Translations under genes and position numbers: made by a program | Assembly: GCF_900129205.1 (NCBI RefSeq) | Contig: NZ_FQUK01000001.1 | Span: 73,590 to 137,589, forward strand | Reading direction: 5' to 3' | DNA length: 64,000 bases | From: Thermomonas hydrothermalis | Lineage (GTDB): Bacteria; Pseudomonadota; Gammaproteobacteria; Xanthomonadales; Xanthomonadaceae | Notes under the pieces: model-generated | The model's database searches: none | The model's input: only the letters and a program-made list of their open reading frames with translations | What the model was told of the DNA's origin: nothing | Part shown: positions 1-10,298 of the stretch, piece after piece | Layout of the letters: the number at the start of each line of letters is the position of its first letter | Position numbering within the stretch: the stretch's first letter is position 1

Positions 1-85
1 GGCCGGGTGACCGGAAAGCCCGGTGATTTGCGTTTCGGGCTCATGGGGATACCCAACTCCGCTTCTCACACAGGGCAATAATCCA

Positions 86-427
86 ATGAACGACATCACT
101 GCCAGTCAGGACGATCGCAACCTGGCCATGCTCACCCACCTCTCCGGCATCCTGTTCGGGTTCATCGTGCCGCTGATCATCTGGCTGACCAACAAGGACA
201 AGCCGGAGAAGCGCTGGCTCACCACGCAGGCGCTGGAAGCGCTGAACTTCCAGATCACCATGGCCATTGTCTTTATTGGCTGCATGGTGCTGACGGTGAT
301 CCTGATTGGCGCGCTGCTGACGCCGCTGGTGTGGATCCTCGACCTGGTGTTCTGCATCATCGCCGGCATGGCGGCCAGCCGCGGCGAGAACTACCGCTAT
401 CCGTTTGCGTTGCGGCTGCTGTCCTGA
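86..427 (+). CDS. DUF4870 domain membrane protein (first copy)
   Basis: A 113-residue protein of the DUF4870 family (formerly seen as Tic20-like), whose function is not established. The N-terminus is polar (NDITASQDDRN), followed by the family pattern of a first hydrophobic helix at about residues 15-35, a charged loop (NKDKPEKRW), the conserved EALNFQ segment, two further membrane helices and a short YRYPF-type C-terminus. I start it at the ATG at 86 because AGGG lies upstream and the family begins near this point; an upstream in-frame start at 23 would add residues unlike the family. It lies 5' of a second DUF4870 gene on the same strand, with a strong terminator between them, so the two are probably separate transcripts. 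The family assignment is firm and the role unknown. Confidence 0.82.
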   Translation: MNDITASQDDRNLAMLTHLSGILFGFIVPLIIWLTNKDKPEKRWLTTQALEALNFQITMAIVFIGCMVLTVILIGALLTPLVWILDLVFCIIAGMAASRGENYRYPFALRLLS

Positions 428-450
428 AGGCTCAGCGCGCCGATTCCTGA

Positions 451-486
451 CCCGTCGTTGCCTCTGCAGCGGCGGGTTTTGTTTGT
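451..486 (+). terminator. Rho-independent terminator after first DUF4870 gene
   Basis: An 11-bp stem (451-461 with 466-476, two G-U pairs in RNA), loop CTCT, followed directly by a T-rich run (TTTTGTTTGTT). It lies 23 nt after the stop of the first DUF4870 gene and separates it from the second copy. Confidence 0.75.
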
Positions 487-631
487 TGCGGATCCGCAGT
501 GGGTGCGCCTGGCGCATCTGCGGACTCGGTGCGCTCTAAGATCAGCGTCGTCTGATTTGATTCACCGCTGCATATACCGTCATCATGCATGCAACGACGT
601 AATGCATACGTCTGTGGATGGGAGCGTTGAG

Positions 632-1078
632 ATGGAGATGATGGAGCCGACCCAGACGGGCGAAGTCCGCCAAGACGAACGCTGGTGGGCCGCCAGCGCG
701 CATGCGGGGGCGCTGTTGCTGGCCTTTCTGACCAGCTGGATGGCAGGGGTTGCCGGGATGGTCGCGGGGCTGGTGGTCTATCTGCTGATGCGTGATAGAT
801 CGGCTTTCGTGGCCGAACATGCCCGCGAGGCCTTCAACTTCAACCTGACCCTGTTCCTGTTCGCGGCAGGATTAGCGGTGGCCGCCCTGCTGCTGCTTGG
901 GGCCACTGTCCTCACCCTTGGTCTGGGCGCCGTGCTTACCCTGCCAGTGGGGATTGTGCTGCTGGTGTTGGCCGGGATTGCTGCGGTGGTCTGGCTGGTG
1001 TGCGGAATCATGGCCACAGTCAAGGCCCTGGACGGTCAGCGTTGGCGCTACCCGTTCAGTCTCCGTCTGCTGCGCTGA
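632..1078 (+). CDS. DUF4870 domain membrane protein (second copy)
   Basis: A 148-residue paralogue of the preceding gene. It has the same layout: polar N-terminus, hydrophobic helix ending in a short charged loop (MRDRSAFVAEHAREAFNFN), two long Ala/Leu/Val-rich membrane helices and a C-terminus WRYPFSLRLL almost identical to the first copy (YRYPFALRLL). EAFNFN corresponds to EALNFQ of the first copy. The start at 632 has GGGAG 7-8 nt upstream; an in-frame ATG at 602 is possible. The gene converges on sufS with only 22 nt between stops. The tandem pair looks like an old duplication, since the copies differ in the loops. Function unknown. Confidence 0.8.
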   Translation: MEMMEPTQTGEVRQDERWWAASAHAGALLLAFLTSWMAGVAGMVAGLVVYLLMRDRSAFVAEHAREAFNFNLTLFLFAAGLAVAALLLLGATVLTLGLGAVLTLPVGIVLLVLAGIAAVVWLVCGIMATVKALDGQRWRYPFSLRLLR

Positions 1079-1100
1079 GGCGGTTCAATGTCTGCGGCGG

Positions 1101-2318
1101 TCAGGCCAGCAGGCGCTTGACCTTGTGCAGCGCCGCCACGAACGCATCGATTTCGTCGTGCGTGTTATAGAACGCCAACGATGCGCGGCAGGTGGTGCCC
1201 ACGCCTAACCACTGCAGCAGCGGATGCGCGCAGTGCTGGCCCGAGCGCACGGCTACGCCTTCGAGATCAAGCAGCGTGGCCAGGTCGTGCGAGTGGATGC
1301 CGTCGATCGAGAAGCTGATCACCGCCGCCTTGTCGGGCGCGGTGCCGTGGATGCGCAGGCCATCGATCTGTGCCAGCGCTTCGGTGGCGTGCGCTAGCAG
1401 CTCGGCCTCGCGTTGCTGGATGGCGTCCATGCCGATCGCGGACAGGTAGTCCACGGCGGCTCCAAGCCCTACAAAGCCGGCGATGTTGGGCGTGCCCGCC
1501 TCGAACTTGTGCGGCGGGTCGTTGAACACGGTGCCGTCGAAGCGCACTTCCTTGATCATCTCGCCGCCGCCGAGGAATGGCGGCATCGCCTGCAGATGTT
1601 CGCGCTTTGCCCACAACAGCCCGGTGCCGGTCGGCCCGCACAGCTTGTGGCCGGTGGCCGCGTAGAAGTCGCAGCCGATCGCGGCGATGTCCACCGACAT
1701 GTGTGGAACGGCCTGCGAGCCATCGACCACGCTGACGATGCCGCGGCGCGCTGCTTCCCGGCAGATGGCCGCCACCGGGTTGACGGTGCCCAGGACGTTG
1801 CTGACGTGGGCCACCGCCAGCAGCTTCACGTCCGGGGTCATCGCGGCCCACAGCGCCTCGAGGTCCAGGCTGCCGTCCGGCCGCAGTTCGGCCACGCGGA
1901 GCGTCGCGCCGGTGCGCTGCGCCACCAGCTGCCAGGGCACGATGTTGGCGTGGTGCTCCATCCGCGTGACCAGGATGACGTCGCTCGGCTGCAGCCGCGG
2001 CAGCGCCCAGGAGTACGCCACCAGGTTGAGCGCGAAGGTGGTGCCGCTGCACAGCACCAGCTCGTCGGCACGCACGTGTAGGAAGGCGGCCAGTGTGCGG
2101 CGCGCGCCCTCGTAGGCCTCGGTGGCTTCGCTGCCCAGCTGGTGCACCGCCCGGCTGACGTTGGCGTTGTGCTGCCGATAGAACGCATCCACCGCCGCGA
2201 TCACCGCCGCCGGTTTCTGCGCGGTGTTGGCCGAGTCCAGATAGATCAGCGGCTTGCCGTGCACTTGGCGTGCCAGCAGCGGGAAGTCAGCGCGAATTTT
2301 GGTCCAGTCGATCGTCAT
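1101..2318 (-). CDS. sufS: cysteine desulfurase SufS (group II)
   Basis: A PLP-dependent enzyme of 405 residues that removes sulfur from L-cysteine and passes it to the SufBCD scaffold. The PLP lysine is K225 in ATGHKLCGPTGTG. The catalytic Cys is C363 in the group II signature RSGQHCAHPL. Other family signs are YLDSANTAQKP near the N-terminus and VDGSQAVPH. Length is normal for SufS/CsdA. It is the last gene of the suf operon, and its ATG overlaps the sufD stop by 4 nt (ATGA), pointing to coupled translation. No sufE or sufU, the usual sulfur-accepting partner of group II desulfurases, lies in the cluster, so the partner must be elsewhere. Confidence 0.96.
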   Translation of the reverse strand: MTIDWTKIRADFPLLARQVHGKPLIYLDSANTAQKPAAVIAAVDAFYRQHNANVSRAVHQLGSEATEAYEGARRTLAAFLHVRADELVLCSGTTFALNLVAYSWALPRLQPSDVILVTRMEHHANIVPWQLVAQRTGATLRVAELRPDGSLDLEALWAAMTPDVKLLAVAHVSNVLGTVNPVAAICREAARRGIVSVVDGSQAVPHMSVDIAAIGCDFYAATGHKLCGPTGTGLLWAKREHLQAMPPFLGGGEMIKEVRFDGTVFNDPPHKFEAGTPNIAGFVGLGAAVDYLSAIGMDAIQQREAELLAHATEALAQIDGLRIHGTAPDKAAVISFSIDGIHSHDLATLLDLEGVAVRSGQHCAHPLLQWLGVGTTCRASLAFYNTHDEIDAFVAALHKVKRLLA

Positions 2319-3574
2319 GCGGTTCCCAGACGTGCCAGTGCCGGTTCCAGCGCCTGCTCGGCCTGTGTGCGCAGGGCCTCGTCAGGGAACAGGCGCAGGA
2401 CGTCGCGGGCGAACGCGGCGGTCAGCAAGGTGCGCGCCTGTGCCTGCGGCAGGCCGCGGGAGCGCAGGTAGAACAGCGCCTGCGGATCGAGCTGGCCGAC
2501 GGCGGCGCCGTGCGCGGCCTTGACTTCGTCGGCATGGATTTCCAGCACCGGCTGGGTGTCGATTTCCGCGTCCGGCGATAGCAGCAGGTTTTTGTTGGCA
2601 AGCTCGGCCGCCGAGCCGTCAGCGCCGGCATGGATGAGGATGCCGCCATGGAACACGGCGCGCCCGCGCTGCCCGGCCAGGCCGCGCCAGACCAGCTGGC
2701 TGCGGGTGTTGCGGGCGATATGTTCGATGCCCAACCGGGTATCGACGTGGCGGCGGCCATCGGCCAGCAGCACTCCATGCGCGTCGAGGCTGGCTTCTTC
2801 GCCGGCCAGGCGGACCGTCAGCAGATTGCGCGACAGGGCCGCGCCCAGTTCCAGATCGGTGCGGGTGTAGGCAGCCCTGTCCGCCAGTGTCGCTGTGGTG
2901 TGGGCGAACAGGGTGGCTTGCGTGGCGGCGTGCTGCACGCGCAGGTGGACGAGCCGGGCGTCCTGGGCCAGGTCGGCCAGCAGGACGCTGTTGCCGAGGT
3001 GGGCGTGGGCCCCGGCGGCGCGTTCGTGTTCGACTAGTGTCAGCTGCGCACCGGGCTGCAGTTCGATGCGATGACGCAGGTGCCAGGCCGCCTCTGCACC
3101 ATCTTGCGCAGCCCCGACGCAGACCAAATGCAGCGGGGTGGCCACCTGCACGCCGGCCTCCAGGCGGATCAGCGCGCCTTCGTGCGCCAGCACGGCATTG
3201 AGCCGGGCAAACGGTTCCCAGACAGGCGTTTGGTCATCTTCGGGTCTGGCAGCGATTGCGGTGTCGTCGCGGACGCGCAGCGATGCGCGTGGCTGCACCG
3301 AAAGCCCGGCGGGCAGCCCGGTCAGATCGCTCAACGTGGCATCGAAGTGGCCATTGACGAACACCATCCGCGGCGCCGGGATGTCGGCCAGCAGGGTCGG
3401 GTCGATGCGAGTGGCGCTGGCGGGCACGAAGCGGCGCCGTTCCAGGGCACGCAGCGATGTGTATTTCCACGCTTCCGCACGTGCCGGCAGCCCGTCGCGG
3501 AGGATGGCGTCCAGTGCCTCCTGCTGCTGCGGGTCACAGGGGAAGGCGTGCAGCGAGTCGAGCAATGCGCTCAT
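2315..3574 (-). CDS. sufD: Fe-S cluster assembly protein SufD
   Basis: A 419-residue scaffold subunit of the SufBC2D complex. The C-terminal half carries the SufB/SufD core beta-helix with the conserved segment EVKAAHGAAVGQLDPQALFY, whose His matches the functionally important His of E. coli SufD, then LRSRGLP. The N-terminal half is variable, as usual for SufD. I start at ATG 3574, which forms TGATG with the sufC stop and has GGAGG 7 nt upstream; a GTG one codon earlier is the alternative. It is coupled to sufC upstream and sufS downstream. Confidence 0.93.
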   Translation of the reverse strand: MSALLDSLHAFPCDPQQQEALDAILRDGLPARAEAWKYTSLRALERRRFVPASATRIDPTLLADIPAPRMVFVNGHFDATLSDLTGLPAGLSVQPRASLRVRDDTAIAARPEDDQTPVWEPFARLNAVLAHEGALIRLEAGVQVATPLHLVCVGAAQDGAEAAWHLRHRIELQPGAQLTLVEHERAAGAHAHLGNSVLLADLAQDARLVHLRVQHAATQATLFAHTTATLADRAAYTRTDLELGAALSRNLLTVRLAGEEASLDAHGVLLADGRRHVDTRLGIEHIARNTRSQLVWRGLAGQRGRAVFHGGILIHAGADGSAAELANKNLLLSPDAEIDTQPVLEIHADEVKAAHGAAVGQLDPQALFYLRSRGLPQAQARTLLTAAFARDVLRLFPDEALRTQAEQALEPALARLGTA

Positions 3575-4335
3575 CACGCCGCCTCCGGCCCGATCCGCTG
3601 CCGGATCCAGTCGTAGCCGTGCGCTTCCAGTTCCAACGCCAGCTCCGGGCCACCGCTTTCGACGATGCGGCCATCGGCCAACACGTGCACCACGTCTGGC
3701 TTGATGTAGTCCAGCAGGCGCTGGTAGTGGGTGATAACCAGAAAGGCGCGGTCGTTGGAGCGCAGCGCGTTGACACCGTCGGCCACCGATTTCAGCGCGT
3801 CGATGTCCAGGCCGGAGTCGGTTTCGTCGAGGATTGCGAGCTTCGGTTCCAGCAGCGCCAGCTGGAAGATTTCGTTGCGTTTCTTCTCGCCACCACTGAA
3901 GCCCTCGTTGACACCGCGGTGCAGCAGCTCGTCTTTGAGATGCAGCACCGCCAGCTTCTCACGCACTTTCTTGAGGAACTGCATCGAATCCAGTTCCGGC
4001 TCGCCGCGGGCCTTGCGCTGGGCATTGAGGGCAGCGCGCAGGAAGTACGTGTTGTTGACGCCGGGGATTTCCACCGGGTACTGGAAGGCCAGGAACACAC
4101 CGGCGGCGGCGCGTTCTTCCGGCTCCAGTTCAAGCAGGTTTCGACCTTCGAAGGTCACGCTGCCGGCCGTCACTTCATAGCCGTCGCGCCCGGCCAGGAT
4201 GTTGCCCAGCGTGGATTTGCCAGCGCCGTTGGGGCCCATGATGGCGTGCACTTCGCCAGGGTTGACCTCCAGCGACAGGCCCTTGAGGATGTCCTTGCCG
4301 GCGACGCGGGCGTGTAGGTTGTCGATCTTCAGCAT
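3574..4335 (-). CDS. sufC: Fe-S assembly ATPase SufC
   Basis: A 253-residue ABC-type ATPase that drives Fe-S assembly on SufBD; it is not a membrane transporter. Walker A is GPNGAGKST (about residues 34-42), the ABC signature is FSGGEKKRNEI (typical SufC form), and Walker B is LAILDETDSGLD with the switch His in VITHYQRLL. Length is normal. The gene sits between sufB (57-nt gap) and sufD (1-nt overlap). No strong Shine-Dalgarno is seen before the ATG (GAAAAGACC only). The C-terminal Gly-Pro-Glu-Ala-Ala tail is unremarkable. Confidence 0.97.
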   Translation of the reverse strand: MLKIDNLHARVAGKDILKGLSLEVNPGEVHAIMGPNGAGKSTLGNILAGRDGYEVTAGSVTFEGRNLLELEPEERAAAGVFLAFQYPVEIPGVNNTYFLRAALNAQRKARGEPELDSMQFLKKVREKLAVLHLKDELLHRGVNEGFSGGEKKRNEIFQLALLEPKLAILDETDSGLDIDALKSVADGVNALRSNDRAFLVITHYQRLLDYIKPDVVHVLADGRIVESGGPELALELEAHGYDWIRQRIGPEAA

Positions 4336-4392
4336 GGTCTTTTCAATCCAGTTGATGGCGTGCGGCCAATGTCGGCGCGCACATGCAGGGCG

Positions 4393-5838
<1,446 letters not shown>

Positions 5839-5848
5839 GGGGGATCCC

Positions 5849-6295
5849 TCAGGACTGCGCCAGGCGCACCGGGATGCGACTGCGCGTGTGGGCGGGCGGC
5901 TGCAGCATCTGCGCCAGCGAGACATTGGCCAGCGCCTCGGCGACCACATCGTTGATCCGGCGCCAGTTGGCGCGGATGCCGCAGGCGTGTTCGATGCCGC
6001 ACAGACCGTCCTGCACGCTGCATTCGGTCATCGCCAGCGGGCCTTCCATTGCTTCGACGATCTCGATCAGGGTGATCTCCGTCGCCGGTCGCGCCAGCCG
6101 ATAGCCGCCGTTGGCGCCGCGGAAGCTGGCCACCAACCCGGCCTGCGCCAGCGGTTTGAGCACCTTGGCCACGGTGGGCACCTCCAGCCCGGCCTGTTCG
6201 GCCAGTTCGGAGGCGCTCAGCACCAGGTCTGGCCGTGCCGCGAGCACGGTCAGAACCACGGTGGCGTAATCGGTGAGCTTGGTGACCCGGAGCAT
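5849..6295 (-). CDS. SUF-system Rrf2/IscR-type transcriptional regulator
   Basis: A 148-residue winged-helix regulator of the Rrf2 family, most like the SUF Fe-S assembly regulators. The HTH begins [18 protein letters not shown], with the recognition helix near [18 protein letters not shown], then the Rrf2 signature [13 protein letters not shown]. Three Cys in the spacing C-x6-C-x5-C (starting CSVQDGLC) can ligate an Fe-S cluster, so the protein probably senses Fe-S status and represses its own operon when clusters are plentiful. It is the first gene of the suf operon, and a dyad overlaps the -10 of the promoter. The start at 6295 matches family N-termini; no strong Shine-Dalgarno is visible. 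Confidence 0.9.
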   Translation of the reverse strand: MLRVTKLTDYATVVLTVLAARPDLVLSASELAEQAGLEVPTVAKVLKPLAQAGLVASFRGANGGYRLARPATEITLIEIVEAMEGPLAMTECSVQDGLCGIEHACGIRANWRRINDVVAEALANVSLAQMLQPPAHTRSRIPVRLAQS

Positions 6296-6315
6296 GGCGG
6301 GTAAGACGTGAAAAC

Positions 6316-6352
6316 GTACCGGAATTGTACGATTTCGCGCTGTCCCGGCCAA
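6316..6352 (-). promoter_or_regulatory. suf operon promoter with dyad over the -10 box
   Basis: Reading the minus strand, -35 TTGGCC (6352-6347), a 17-nt spacer, and -10 TACAAT (6329-6324). A dyad with GTAC half-sites (GTACCGGAATTGTAC, 6316-6330) covers the -10 and is a natural operator candidate for the cluster-sensing regulator encoded immediately downstream. The promoter is well formed; the operator role is inference. Confidence 0.6.
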
Positions 6353-6434
6353 GCGCTTGGCCGCGCTTGCCGCGCGGCCCCGGTGTTCCAGCGTTCAGCC
6401 GCGCGGGAGCGGCTGGCCGGGCAGTGAGGCGGGA

Positions 6435-7382
6435 TCAGCGCAGCCGCTGATCGATCCAGTTGGCGACGGCGTCGGTATAGGCCGACGGCAGGCCCAGCTG
6501 GTCGTTGATTTCGCCGTGCGAAAGCGCTTCCGGCAGCACCTGCATTGGCACGCCCAGCGTGCGCCCGTGTTCGGCGAGCTTGCGCGCTTCATCGCAGGGC
6601 GGGGTCGGGATGCGGCGCGTGCTGGAGCACACCAGTAGCATCGGCAGGCCGTCACGTTGCAACTGCTGCTGCGGCGAGACCGACGCCCAGAACGCGGGGT
6701 CACTGCCGAACGCATCGCGGTACAGCGACGGCACCCGTTTCTGCGTCATCACCGCCGGCACGTCCAGCGCGCCGCTGTCCAGCGAGACCACGCCCAGCGG
6801 GGGCTGCGCGCCGGCCTGGCGCAACAGGGCCGGGTTGCTGCCCAGCAGGGCCACCAGGTGGGCGCCCGCCGAGTGGCCCATCAGCAGCGTCTTGGCCGGG
6901 TTCGCCTGCCATTGCCGGGCGTGCTGCTGGATCGACGCCACCGCTGCCGCCACGTCCCGCGCCTGCTCCAGCGGATCGGCATCCGGCACCAGACGGTTGT
7001 TCACCGAAACGAACACGCCACCGCGTGCCAGCCACCAGGTCGCCTTGTTGTTGACCACCCGGGCAAGCGCCTTGTCGCCGGTGCGCCAGCCGCCGCCGTG
7101 CACCATCACCAGGATCGGCGCGCCGGGCGTGACCCGGGCCGGGAGATAGACGTCATAGCGCTGCTTGCGGTCGGGGCCGTAGGCGATGTCGCGTTCCACC
7201 TGTGCACCGGGCGGCGGGGTTGCGCGCTCGGCGCGGCCGGCCTCGTCGTTCTGCCCGGCGCGCTGCTCCATGCGTTGGATCAGGCGCTCGCGCAGGCGCT
7301 GTTGCGGCGCGGCCATGCTGTCGGGGCTGGGGAGCAGGATCAGGGTGGTGATGACAGCGGCGATCGCGGTGAGGGTGCGCAT
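6435..7382 (-). CDS. exported alpha/beta-hydrolase (esterase/lipase of the HSL/BD-FAE type)
   Basis: A 315-residue protein with a signal peptide (MRTLTAIAAVITTLILLPSP...SMAA, cleavage near residue 24). The oxyanion-hole motif HGGGW follows ILVMV, the nucleophile elbow is GHSAGAH, and the base His lies in ALSHGEIND near the C-terminus; the acid is likely an Asp in the preceding loop. This arrangement is that of HGGG-motif carboxylesterases. Between signal peptide and hydrolase core is a linker rich in Arg, Glu and Gln (RLRERLIQRMEQRAG). AGGA precedes the ATG at 7382. Substrate unknown. It is transcribed alone, towards the suf promoter. Confidence 0.85.
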   Translation of the reverse strand: MRTLTAIAAVITTLILLPSPDSMAAPQQRLRERLIQRMEQRAGQNDEAGRAERATPPPGAQVERDIAYGPDRKQRYDVYLPARVTPGAPILVMVHGGGWRTGDKALARVVNNKATWWLARGGVFVSVNNRLVPDADPLEQARDVAAAVASIQQHARQWQANPAKTLLMGHSAGAHLVALLGSNPALLRQAGAQPPLGVVSLDSGALDVPAVMTQKRVPSLYRDAFGSDPAFWASVSPQQQLQRDGLPMLLVCSSTRRIPTPPCDEARKLAEHGRTLGVPMQVLPEALSHGEINDQLGLPSAYTDAVANWIDQRLR

Positions 7383-7505
7383 GGTGGCGATCCTGGGTTG
7401 GGTTGCCCGAGCAACGCACGGGGACAGCGTGCGGTTGACACAGGCAAGCGGCAAGCAGAGGCAAGGATGAGGCACAATGCCGGTCTGCCACTGCGTTTGT
7501 TCTCC

Positions 7506-7970
7506 ATGCCAAGCAAGATCCGCGTCCGGCGCTCCGCCATCCACGGCAACGGCGTGTTCGCCGTCTGGCCCATCCGCAAAGGCGAGCGCATCCTGGAATA
7601 CCGTGGCCGCCGCCGCACCCACGCAGAGGTGGATGCGGGCGACAGCGGCGACATCGAAAGCGGGCATACCTTCCTGTTCACCCTCAACGAGGACTGGGTG
7701 ATTGACGCAAATTTCGAAGGCAATGCCGCGCGCTGGATCAACCACAGCTGTGCGCCCAACTGCGAAGCAGTGCTGGTCGAAGACGAGGCCGACCCGAAGA
7801 AGTCGCGGGTGTTCATTGAGGCGCTACGCGATATCGAGCCTGGCGAGGAACTCACCTATGACTACGGGATCACCCTGCCGGTGCGTCACACGCCGAGGTT
7901 GAAAAAGATCTGGGCCTGCCGTTGCGGTGCGCCCAACTGCACCGGGACCATGCTCAAGCCCAAGCGCTGA
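7506..7970 (+). CDS. small SET-domain protein (putative protein-lysine methyltransferase)
   Basis: A compact 154-residue SET protein. Visible are the N-terminal SAIHGNGVFA, the SAM-binding NHSC (N79-C82), the catalytic ELTYDYG (about 115-121), and a post-SET zinc motif CRC-x4-C (C138, C140, C145). All core residues for lysine methyl transfer are present. Start: 7506 fits homologous N-termini but lacks a Shine-Dalgarno; an in-frame ATG at 7467, with AGAGGCAAGG just before it, would add 13 residues and is a real alternative. It converges on the EF-G-like gene with 7 nt between stops. Bacterial SET targets are mostly unknown, and none can be named here. Confidence 0.86.
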   Translation: MPSKIRVRRSAIHGNGVFAVWPIRKGERILEYRGRRRTHAEVDAGDSGDIESGHTFLFTLNEDWVIDANFEGNAARWINHSCAPNCEAVLVEDEADPKKSRVFIEALRDIEPGEELTYDYGITLPVRHTPRLKKIWACRCGAPNCTGTMLKPKR

Positions 7971-7977
7971 CAGCCCT

Positions 7978-10035
7978 TCAATCCTCTTCCTGGCTGGGCC
8001 GGTAGGCTTCGGTCAGCTTGCGCTGCACCTGCGCGGGGACCGGTTCGTAGTGGCTGAAGTCCAGGGTGTAGCGGCCACGGCCACCGGTGATCGATTTCAG
8101 CTCGGCGGCATAGCCCTCCAGCTCTGAGAGCGGCACCTGTGCCCGCACCACGATCTCGCCGCTGCGGGCGTCAGTGCCGTGGATGCGGGCGCGCTTGCCA
8201 GCCAGGCCGCCACTGATATCGCCCATGCAGTGCTCGGGTGCGCTGACTTCCAGCTCCACGATCGGTTCCAGCACCTGCGGCTGGGCTTTGCTGATGGCGT
8301 CCAGGAAGGCGCGTTTGCCGGCGGTGACGAAGGCCACTTCCTTGCTGTCCACCGGGTGGTGCTTGCCGTCGTACACGATCACCCGAACGTCCTGGATCGG
8401 GTAGCCGGCGATCGCGCCGCTGGCCAGGACCTGACGCACGCCTTTCTCCACCGCTGGGATGAACTGGCCGGGGATGGTGCCGCCTTTGACCTCATCGACG
8501 AACTCGAAGCCGGCGCCGCGCGGTAGTGGTTCGATCCGCAGGAACACTTCGCCAAACTGGCCGGCACCGCCGGTTTGTTTCTTGTGGCGATGATGGCCTT
8601 CGGCAGGCTGGCTGATGGTTTCCCGGTAGGCGATCCGCGGCGGCCGGGTCTGCACCTCAAGCCCATAGCGGTCGTGCAGCCGCTGCAGCATCACTCGCAG
8701 GTGCAGGTCGGACAGCCCGCGAATCACTGTCTCATTGGTCTCGGCATTGTGTTCGACCAGAAATGCCGGGTCCTCCTCGGCCAGCCGGTGCAGGGCAAGC
8801 GCCAGCTTCTGTTCCTGGCCTTTGCTTGCAGGCAATACCGCCAGCCCAAACATCGGCTGCGGAAACTCAAGCGGCGCAAGGTGAATGTGATCTTCGTCGT
8901 GCGAGTCATGCAGCACGGCGTCGAAGTGCAGCTCATCCACCTTGGCCACCGCAGCAATATCGCCCGGTAGCGCCTGGGCGATTTCGATGTGCTCCTTGCC
9001 CTGCACGCGGAACAGGTGGGCGACCTTGAACGGTTTTCTGCCGTCGTCGATGAACAGCGCGCTGTCCTTGCGCACCGTGCCCTGATAAACCCGGAAGATG
9101 CCCAGCTTGCCGACGAACGGGTCGTTGACGATCTTGAACACGTCGGCGATGACGTGGGCGTTGGGATCGGGGCGAGCCTGCACCGGCTGGGCCTGTGCGC
9201 CATGGCCTTTGACGAATGGGGGCGGATTGACCTCGCCCGGATGCGGCAGCAGGCGTTCGGCGATGTCCAGCCATTCGCGCACGCCGACACCGGTGCGCGC
9301 AGAGAGGAAGCACACCGGCACCAGATGGCCTTCGCGCAGACACTGCTCGAAGGCGTCGTGCAGCTCCTGCCCGGACAGCCCGCCTTCGCCGAGGGACAGG
9401 TAGTGGTCCATCACCGTCTCGTTGATCTCCACCACCTGATCGAGAATCTTCTGATGCCAGTCAGCGACTGCACCAAGGTCGCTCTGCACAGGGGTGCCTT
9501 CGATGAGCGGCGAAAAGCAGTCCACCACGGTGCGGCCGCCCTCAGCGGGCAGATTCAGCGGGAGCACCTCGGGGCCGAACGCCTCGCGCAGCGCGGCCAG
9601 CAGTGCGGCGTGGTCGTGGCCTGCCTGATCGATCTTGTTGATCACCAGCATTCGGCACAGGCCGCGCTGGCGGGCGTACTCCATCATCCGACGGGTGCCG
9701 TAGGCGACGCCGCTGGTGGCGTCCACCACCACCGCCACGGTATCGGCCGCGGCCAGTGCGCCCAGCGCCGGGCCGCGAAAATCCGGATAGCCGGGGGTGT
9801 CGATCAGGTTCAAGTGCAGCCCTGGGCGATCCACGCTGGCCAGTGCGGCATCAATGGAATGCCCACGCGCTTTCTCGATGGGGTCGAAGTCGGACACGGT
9901 ATTGCCGCGTTCGACCGAGCCTGCCGCCTGAATGGCACCACCGGCATGCAGCAGGGCTTCGAACAGGGTGGTTTTGCCGGTGCCCGGGTGGCCTGCCAGG
10001 GCCACGTTTCGGATGTGCTGGGTGGAATGCGACAT
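7978..10035 (-). CDS. EF-G-like translational GTPase (EF-G2 type) with altered catalytic G3 motif
   Basis: A 685-residue protein with the complete EF-G domain order: G domain (about 1-270), domain II, III, IV (YRETISQPAEG onwards) and V. G1 is GHPGTGKT (15-22) and G4 is NKID (133-136). Compared with canonical EF-G, the switch I motif RGITI is RGHSI (57-61) and the G3 motif DTPGH is DTPGY (79-83), so Tyr83 occupies the position of the His needed for ribosome-stimulated GTP hydrolysis. This matches the EF-G-like group that includes mycobacterial EF-G2, which is not the main elongation factor. AGGAGG lies 9 nt before the ATG. It is transcribed alone and not linked to str or rpsL genes. The role is inferred only. 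Confidence 0.88.
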   Translation of the reverse strand: MSHSTQHIRNVALAGHPGTGKTTLFEALLHAGGAIQAAGSVERGNTVSDFDPIEKARGHSIDAALASVDRPGLHLNLIDTPGYPDFRGPALGALAAADTVAVVVDATSGVAYGTRRMMEYARQRGLCRMLVINKIDQAGHDHAALLAALREAFGPEVLPLNLPAEGGRTVVDCFSPLIEGTPVQSDLGAVADWHQKILDQVVEINETVMDHYLSLGEGGLSGQELHDAFEQCLREGHLVPVCFLSARTGVGVREWLDIAERLLPHPGEVNPPPFVKGHGAQAQPVQARPDPNAHVIADVFKIVNDPFVGKLGIFRVYQGTVRKDSALFIDDGRKPFKVAHLFRVQGKEHIEIAQALPGDIAAVAKVDELHFDAVLHDSHDEDHIHLAPLEFPQPMFGLAVLPASKGQEQKLALALHRLAEEDPAFLVEHNAETNETVIRGLSDLHLRVMLQRLHDRYGLEVQTRPPRIAYRETISQPAEGHHRHKKQTGGAGQFGEVFLRIEPLPRGAGFEFVDEVKGGTIPGQFIPAVEKGVRQVLASGAIAGYPIQDVRVIVYDGKHHPVDSKEVAFVTAGKRAFLDAISKAQPQVLEPIVELEVSAPEHCMGDISGGLAGKRARIHGTDARSGEIVVRAQVPLSELEGYAAELKSITGGRGRYTLDFSHYEPVPAQVQRKLTEAYRPSQEED

Positions 10036-10298
10036 GAGCCCGAACCTCCTGTTGAATGCGTGGATGAACGTGGCGTCATGGCTGCCTGCGGCACTCGCAC
10101 ACGCGCACGCAGGGCGGTCATGGCTGGATGCACCATAGCGCAGGACGGCAGCAGCGGTTCGTGCGCTGCAGCATGGCGTTGTCAGTTGCCCAGGCTGACG
10201 CGAGATTGAACGGCACTTTCAGTATTCAGGTGGACGTCAAGTGGAGCGCGGCAGGGTGTTGCGTGCGTGTTTTCCACTCCCTCGCAACGGAGTTTTAT

